64,000 bases of DNA. Source: Schistosoma mansoni. Lineage: Eukaryota; Platyhelminthes; Trematoda; Strigeidida; Schistosomatidae. Positions 57,412 to 64,000 of this stretch are shown here, piece by piece. The translations under genes and the position numbers were made by a program. Position 1 is the first letter of the stretch, and every line of letters starts with the position of its first letter. Under the pieces are notes generated by a model. The model had not been told where the DNA came from. It saw nothing but the letters and a program-made list of their open reading frames with translations, and did no database searches. The stretch spans positions 24,225,794 through 24,289,793 of the forward strand of contig NC_031502.1 of NCBI RefSeq assembly GCF_000237925.1, written 5' to 3'.

Positions 57412-60400
57412 TTTACCATGCCATGACTCCTTTCTGTGGAATAACCTCATTGAGTGCTCCAAACTATAGACTGGATTCTTCTAATCTCGTTTTGACTTCT
57501 ATCAAAGGTGCTATGCGATATCCTGACTTTCTTACAAGCTCACAGCTGCCTCTCTTGTGTACAGTTTTGGGTCAGCTGCGAAGTTTTGAACTTACAACTG
57601 GAATGCTTGATCCTGCGAGCGGAAAAGTTGTAGGTTTTCTGTGTTTTTGAAATTTGCATATTTTAAGTTTTAAAAATGTGGACATAAAAAGATGCCCAAG
57701 TTAAAATTGAATTGTTACCGGATTAATATTATGCATACAACTATTTTGTGATTTTATTATAAGTGACCGAAAATTTGACAAGAGAAATTAGTATACTCCC
57801 AACCTACTTATTACCTATTGTGATTGGGAGTTTTGTGCATTCCGAACTAAAATTACGGAAACGAATATTATTCATGAGTCACTATTGGACATACTGGGCT
57901 CTAAGCTATATATAGTGTATGGTGTCCAACAATACTGTCTAAACTGAATTAAGATATTTCCAGATTGATAACCCAACAGCTAATTCGAGTTTCTGAACTA
58001 CTGCCACAACTATTTGTCTTAAAGATACTATGCTAGTTACGAGATCGCGTTGAAATGATTTATGAGACCTAGACATCAATACAATTGTTCGACTGTGGTT
58101 CTAAAAGTAAAAACTTACATAACCTTGAACTAGTGAACTGACTCTTAGAAGTATTTCCATCCATCAAAATATAGGTGGTTAGGGACTTAATTACTGTATT
58201 CGTACAGATCTTAGGGAGAAATTGATCTCACTACCCTAACCACTGATTCAACCTGTAATCCTAAATAAAATATGTATTTGGTTTCTTCATCCTCCTTTAA
58301 CTTCAATGACTCACCTGAATAATATACTAACCTGTACTTACAAGTATGTTGTATATTGCTAGTACACTACCACTGTATGTTGTATGTTGCACATTATTAT
58401 TATTGCATTTTGGATTATTACATACTGATTCAGTTAGGTTCAAAATTTATATCCCCTTCATTTTGGTGTTGTTTCGTTTAATGCTACTCACTAACTAAAT
58501 ACTACGGAAGAAAACCCGATCTGTGGGCCTGGAACTTGCGTTAGTTGAATTAATTGTTCAGGTTATGGAATTGTTGGAATGTACAAACGACGAACCGTGG
58601 AATCGTACAATATTCGAACATTTAATAAGTGTCATGATTACCTTCATGCTAAACAGCACGGTTAGATTTAATGAAATCGTCGTCAAACTTAATTCAAAAG
58701 TAAGCACAATTTTGTGAAACTTTGCATCTCGATTTGGTCGAGCAATTTTTGTGGAAAACCTAGGCGTTTTATTTTCTGCTTAGGCTGTTATTGACTTGGC
58801 TTTTTAGAACTAAACAGCAATAAGCGTTTGTATATTCTCGTTGTTGACATCGAAGACTATAATTGAGGATTTGTTTTTGGCATATGTGCATGTTGAACAG
58901 ATTTCTCTAGTATTTCTGTTTAGTCATAATTTTTAACAAACTTCAGTGCAGCTCAAGACACGCGTCTCGTCATATTCCGGTATGAACAAAAACACTAGGA
59001 TGTAGGTACATCTATCCTGCCATTGAGCTTCGAAGTAGACTGTGACTAGGCATAAGTAACACATGCCCGAGCCGACTGAGTTGAAAAATTTTCACAGACT
59101 CAAAAATCACTATCAATGAGAGATAAGCTTACATAGAGGTAAGGTCACAAAGCTTTTGGTTAGATCTTAACTTACCTTTCTTTTTACACTGAAGATAAAA
59201 GAATATACAGAACGACCGTTGTTTCTGTGATCCTGAGTCGCATTTAACCCCTTAAATGTCTGAATATACTATATTCATACCTCTTAGGAAGTTATTTCCA
59301 GTAAACCATCAGTTTCATTGTTTATATCCAGGGAAATGAATCAGTAGGAGCTAATAAGCGTCTTATGCCAGCTATAAATGTAGATGATGTCGAAGGATTG
59401 TCCGTCTTTAATCTCCGGATTTTGATTCCTCTTGTGATACAAAGATCCCAATAAGTCGCGCATTATTATTTTTATTATCCTACATACAGTGAATGATATT
59501 GACCATCAATGCATAAGTCTTAGTTTTTGTGTTGTTTGTAAATATATTTCTCTGTTGAATATGTTTAGTTGACATTAACATAAAAGTTTAGCACAATTAT
59601 TAATGCGCAGAATGCTATTTGTCTTGTTTTTATAGTCAGATATCTTATTGTTTTAACAATATTTGAAGTTGTCTTCGTGCATACATTTTCTTCCGTTTCG
59701 CAGTTGGAAGGTCGTACGTGGACTAAGTCAAGCCATTATGTAATGTGGTTCGTGCTAAATGCTACTTCAGGATTCATTGGAAAAAATATGGTTGGTAGAT
59801 ATCATGTTTTTCCCAGTTTGGTTAATTAGCAAAAAACCGTTTGTTTAATGTGTGTTGTTTAACTAAGCTTAAGAAATATTTTGTCTTAGATTGCAATTTT
59901 CAGACCTTCCATAGTTTCACTTCAGTACAAGGTATAGGTCATCAAGATATGTAGTTAGTGGGTTTCATGGTTCACTGAAACACTCAAATACTTTGATCCA
60001 CTACATAGACTAACGGATTCTCATTTACAGAATCACACGTTAAAAGTGTATTACGTGAAGCATTCTACTCCAGTTCCTTTAAGTATACTAATCAATATTG
60101 TATTATTCAAATTAGTACCAGGACCTGGGTACATTTTATTTGGAGAGACAGAGATTATTTGTGTTCAGTTATTCTAAAAATACCAAGTTATCAGTATTAA
60201 CACTAGAAGCAGTTACTGTATCCAGAGTCTCTGTCTTATTGTAATGTATATTTAGTACTTTCTTCACAAGTGAGGAATTTTTATACACAGATATACCGGT
60301 GCCTACTTTCAGCTATTTAAAGTCGTTAAAGTTTAAGCTGAAGTTAGATATTATTTATTCCTTCCTTGCTTACTATGATTGACTGAGGTTTTTTAAAATA

Positions 60401-61289
60401 CTGATACTAGTTTATAAACAAATCAAAGGTAACAGCATATGGTCAACTCTGACAAGGATTTCGTGTTATATGGTTTAGTTTTCAAGTGAAAACAACTCCA
60501 TTTTACTCTGTGTGTATGATATAAAAGTTTTCGGAAGTTTGTCTAGAAATAAATTTAACCAGTTTCGGGTTCATTAAAGTTTTGACACCTTGAATCCTCT
60601 AAATTGTTACCTAGTGTTTTTTTCTAAACGACAGTCTAATAATAATAGTTAGTCAAGCTCTCTATTCCTCCCTAGTCTGATACACGAGATTTCACCTTGT
60701 TATTTAGTCCTTACTATTGTTTACCTGTATATTATTTGTAGTGGAGTTCACCGATTGACCGGAGATTTCATAGTATCTTGAAGAATGAAACCCAATGTTT
60801 GGTTAGCGTATATAAATTAAGGTTTAGATGATTAATCCGTAATCCAACCTTATAATTTATATACATGGTTTATGTATTACGATTATAAACCTGCAATTTT
60901 GATATTTTAGTTAACAGATTTCGTCCCTTGCCTCCGGCTTTTCGATATTTTGTTCCCTGAAGCTGAAGATCCTGACCGAGCTATCGATCTTCCTATACCA
61001 TGCTGTAGTAGAAAAGATTCCACTGGTCAATCAAATGATAGTGAGATTAGTTTGACACAAAAAGATGGAGTTCTGCCCAAAAACATCTTAGGCAAAGAAC
61101 TAAGTAGTACAACAGAAAATACTAAGTTGAGTGTTTCTCAATTTCCTATCTCCAAAAAGATGGATATCGATAGCTCTGATCTCAATCGTGAACTTGTTAC
61201 CTATAGAGATAATGAAAATGAAGTACAAGAACAAAGCTCCACTTCTGCTGAGGATTCAGACAACGAATGTATTCAGAATGAAACCGAGA
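57412..61289 (+). CDS. MED23: MED23 exons 8-11 (continuation; gene runs past the last exon found)
   Basis: Exon 8: 57412-57626; exon 9: 58511-58699; exon 10: 59704-59790; exon 11: 60911 to about 61289. Exon 7 ends in phase 1 and exon 8 supplies two bases, so they join across an 8,152-bp intron. Matches: exon 8 FCGITSLSAPNYRLDSSNL with MLDPASGK; exon 9 SVGLELALVELIVQVMELLE and IFEHLISVMITFMLNSTVRF (family LEDQLVDLVVYAMERSE and LLWQHLSSQLIFFVLFQFAS); exon 10 LEGRTWTKSSHYVMWFVLNA plus TSGFIGKN (family LAGRGLIKGRDHLMWVLLQF plus ISGSIQKN); exon 11 LTDFVPCLRLFDILFPEAED (family LADFLPVMKLFDLLYPEKE). The rest of exon 11 is a hydrophilic Ser/Glu-rich insert absent from vertebrates; a GTAAGC donor at 61290 is the likely end, else the frame stops at 61372. 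Later exons (about 60% of the protein) were not found. Confidence 0.85.
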
Positions 61290-61299
61290 GTAAGCTGTC

Positions 61300-61795
61300 T
61301 TTAGTGAATAGCTATATACCTTTCTTGATAGGTTTTTTTAGCCTGAGAGATCTTACGATAATCTACCGCTAATATAAACTTATTTTGACGATTTTTAAAA
61401 AAATAAGTGGTCTATTTACTGGTACTGCGATCAGGTTTAAATGTGGTCACTAGCCTTAATGAGTTGATCTCGTATGCACCATATGGCAAGATTAAGTGGT
61501 TGGAGATAGCCAACAAGAAGCGATAAACCTAGGCTTCCTGTTGATTGGGATTCAGTAGGTATGGTTTGAAAAGAACTTGTGTAGCTGACCCTAGTCAATT
61601 AGTCATGTGCAACGTAAAACGGGACAATATATCTATTGGTTCAAGTCACCTTACCGCATTACCACAGCGAGGTAAAATAACCAAGATAAATCTCAGAGTA
61701 GAAATAATTACCGAACCAGTGATATTAGAAGAGATTAAAAAAGAACACAAGGAGATTTCAGAACTCGGATTCGAAGGGAAGAGAGAGAGTGAGTG
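61300..61795. other. Likely MED23 intron
   Basis: An 85-codon plus-strand frame at 61545-61802 has no family resemblance. No MED23 exon recognised. Confidence 0.35.
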
Positions 61796-61799
61796 CACC

Positions 61800-62060
61800 T
61801 GAATTAGTCCAGTCTTTAACCATGGGTTACGATAATCGCTCAGACCCCAACCACCGACATGGCACAGTTCAATTGTCTGTAACTTTATGGACTGATGGCA
61901 TGTCCTAGTTTGGTTGCCCTTAATTTTATTCCAGTCTTCTCCTACATTACATAACATCGCCCGTCAAGGTAGTTGGTAGTTGGGCATACGTGCCACATAC
62001 CAGTCACCTCAGTTGATGAAGGTAGGCTATCTCACCGACTGATTTGCTGTCTTTACCCAG
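61800..62060 (-). mobile_element. LINE C-terminal fragment
   Basis: Minus-strand GEDWNKIKGNQTRTCHQSIK, then LCHVGGWGLSDYRNPWLKTG is a diverged copy of the LINE tail GWKKARGGQTKTWHKSMK... at 12552-12862. A stop and indels are present. Confidence 0.5.
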
Positions 62061-63520
62061 TACCTTGTGCCTAACATCAACATTACTCACTCGGCGACCC
62101 AAAAATACACGAGAGATGCTTTGGTGACATCCATGACCGACTTGATTAGATGTCTTTTTTCTCTCCTTATTGAGACTAACAGTAACTCAGGAGCATTTCA
62201 ACCGTAATATGAGTATCGAGAACGATTTTCAGGCAGACCATTCAGCAGTTGTCTAGCTTATTATCTCTCGCCAGTTTTTCTCGTCCATTATGCCGTATCC
62301 TTGTGTTTTTGCTTTCGTTAATGGCGGATAAGATGTTAATTTATTCAGTATTGTTCGTGTCTTTACGAAATTTTTTACTGTAACAAGTAGATCATTTGAG
62401 TAAGTACGTGATATAAAGACAATGCGGTGTAATATACGTGATATTTTCGTGATCTCAATTTTTCATTCATTGAGTTAAACTAACCCTGTTAATAGTATAT
62501 TGCGATTTTACTGCATCAGCGCCAAACTTAAGCACGCAAATTCTGAGAGATATCTTTTTAAGAAACAAATGTAAACCATATTTTTATCCAGTGAATCGCC
62601 TTTAAATCAAGAGAAAAATGCCTGGTAGCACCAAACCGAAGACAAACATAATGTAGCTGGTATATGAATGAAGCGTAAACAACTCTTCAGTTTCTCAGAC
62701 GTTTCTGTCACTGTCTACAGTAAAATACTCGCCAATTTTTTTTACCCAGGTTTTAATATAGATGCATCTACCTGTGATTGACTTGTCGTCATTGATCACT
62801 TAGATGTATCTCATCACTGAATACGAATCTGAGTTTTACTATTGAACTTCTGGTCAGCTCCATGATATCCTTTGGATGTTTGAGGTTAAAATATTCATTA
62901 AGTTGGTAATAAAATTCGTCATTGGTTACATCCAGGTTCTGATTCGTGGATGCTCAAATAAATATGGTGAAATTTTACTCTTATATTTACCAGTTACCTA
63001 CTGTACACAAAATCGATGTTAATAAATATCTTATGGGATGGTTTAGTTTCACGTCTATCGTCCATTATAACACGCACTAGCATAATCTGAACCCAGTGTT
63101 ACTGACTATAGTCAGTAAATCATGCGTTGGATGCACGTTTTGAATCAAAAACTGAAGAACTCTTCTGATTTCTGCAACGCAATATGCACATATAAAATCG
63201 TTTTCCCGATTTACATCAGGATGTTTAATGTTGGGTACTTGGGGATCACGCTTGGTTTCAGAACATTTTAGTCAATCAGTAGTGCATGTATGACCTTAGG
63301 GAGTAACTATTAAGTTACCGGAAACAAATATAAATAAACCCGAACTTAATGGTGAAAGGCTTCGAAATGGAAATAAAGTTAGCTTAAAAATTTAAAATAA
63401 AGTTATCTTCTCCGGTCTTATTTAACATATAATCCACATATCCTAATGCCTTGTCTAATCAACTAAGGAGCTGGAGGGGACAACAAGTGCATAGGAAGAT
63501 TTATTCTCCAAAGACGGACT
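62061..63520. other. Non-coding, nothing recognised
   Basis: AT-rich, no long frame. Presumably MED23 intron if the gene continues downstream. Confidence 0.35.
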
Positions 63521-63527
63521 ATATATG

Positions 63528-63596
63528 TACAAAAGTCACGCATATATATATATATGCGTGACTTTTGTATATATATATATATATATATATATAATA
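63528..63596. repeat. AT microsatellite inside a perfect palindrome
   Basis: 63528-63569 is a 42-bp perfect palindrome with an (AT)n centre flanked by AAAGTCACGC and its complement. A second (TA)n run follows to about 63594. Confidence 0.85.
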
Positions 63597-63784
63597 CTGG
63601 ATCGGTGCAAACGGATGTGTACAGTGATTTCGACCAGGTTTATGATTCACTCCCAGTAAACCAGCTTGCACTTTCATTTCTCGCTTACCATGTGCCGTTG
63701 CAATAACATGTCTTTCTAGCCTTGCACAACATACGATCCGTGTAGGATTGCTCTGGATATCTGGCAGCCCAAATGATTTACGAA

Positions 63785-63910
63785 TACAGTCAGTTAGCTA
63801 CAACGTAGGACCAGGCACATATATGGATCGGTTAAGTTACCACACCTCATTAACACAACAAGATGAACACCGTATTCAGAGAAGTAGTTACTTCAATGGT
63901 AGTAACTACC
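63785..63910 (+). repeat. LINE 3' tail repeat
   Basis: Carries AGCTACAACGTAGGACCAGG and GCACATATATGGATCGGT, then CATTAACACAACAAGATGAACACC, matching 12866-12950. No coding part precedes it. Confidence 0.55.
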
Positions 63911-64000
63911 ACACAGTATACTCTTTCTTTTTTTGAAAGACGGATATCTCTCCTTCACCATAGGTGACGTAAGTTGGCAAAAGCCAATCAGAGATTGTGG

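Noticed and set aside
1-64000. CRISPR array, rRNA or prokaryotic operon
   Set aside because: No spaced direct repeats, rRNA cores or operon-like gene runs; introns and retroelements show a eukaryotic genome.

Overview
This window comes from a eukaryote, most probably a schistosome (blood fluke) or a close trematode relative. The evidence is AT-rich DNA, split host genes with 28-40 nt introns, degenerate tRNA-derived SINEs carrying hammerhead ribozyme cores, and a retroelement set (CsRn1/Boudicca-clade LTR element, Penelope-like element, CR1-like and RTE-like LINEs) familiar from Schistosoma. There are four assembly gaps: 13069-13268, 17026-17225, 51697-52020 and 53022-53221. Family calls come from reading the translations against remembered family motifs; no search was run.

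Only three host genes are recognisable. At the left end, on the minus strand, a complete single-exon PDRG1 (prefoldin-like, 2094-2459) is followed after 136 bp by the first coding exon of GALT (1703-1957). The spacing, poly(A) signal and acceptor next to the GALT ATG suggest a spliced-leader-resolved transcription unit. On the plus strand, MED23 (Mediator subunit 23) starts at 48380 and runs to at least 61289. Its first seven exons are separated by micro-introns of 28-40 nt; then comes an 8.15-kb repeat-filled intron and four more exons. The rest of GALT and MED23 lies outside the window or was not found.

The remainder is mostly retroelement sequence. 3.3-7.9 kb holds two minus-strand CR1-like LINEs. 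9.3-11.2 kb holds a Ty3/gypsy relic. 11156-12862 and 26002-27708 form a near-perfect 1.7-kb inverted repeat. 15.5-17.8 kb holds an LTR/gag fragment flanked by a 0.56-kb direct duplication. 27.8-34.8 kb is a Penelope-like element split by an almost intact 5.57-kb LTR element (28173-33745) with same-length matching LTRs and a 4-bp target duplication. 35.6-36.1 kb has two SINE copies with hammerhead-like cores. 38854-41900 and 54364-57410 form a 3.05-kb inverted repeat; its right arm ends inside the MED23 exon-8 splice acceptor. 42.7-47.9 kb contains decayed LINE and gypsy remnants, and 50.3-54.0 kb contains LINE debris, a duplicated 1001-bp contig and a dispersed repeat.

Several duplications may be assembly or haplotype artefacts, because they sit next to gaps and are almost identical. 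They are reported as such. I found no rRNA, convincing tRNA gene, CRISPR array or prokaryotic operon.
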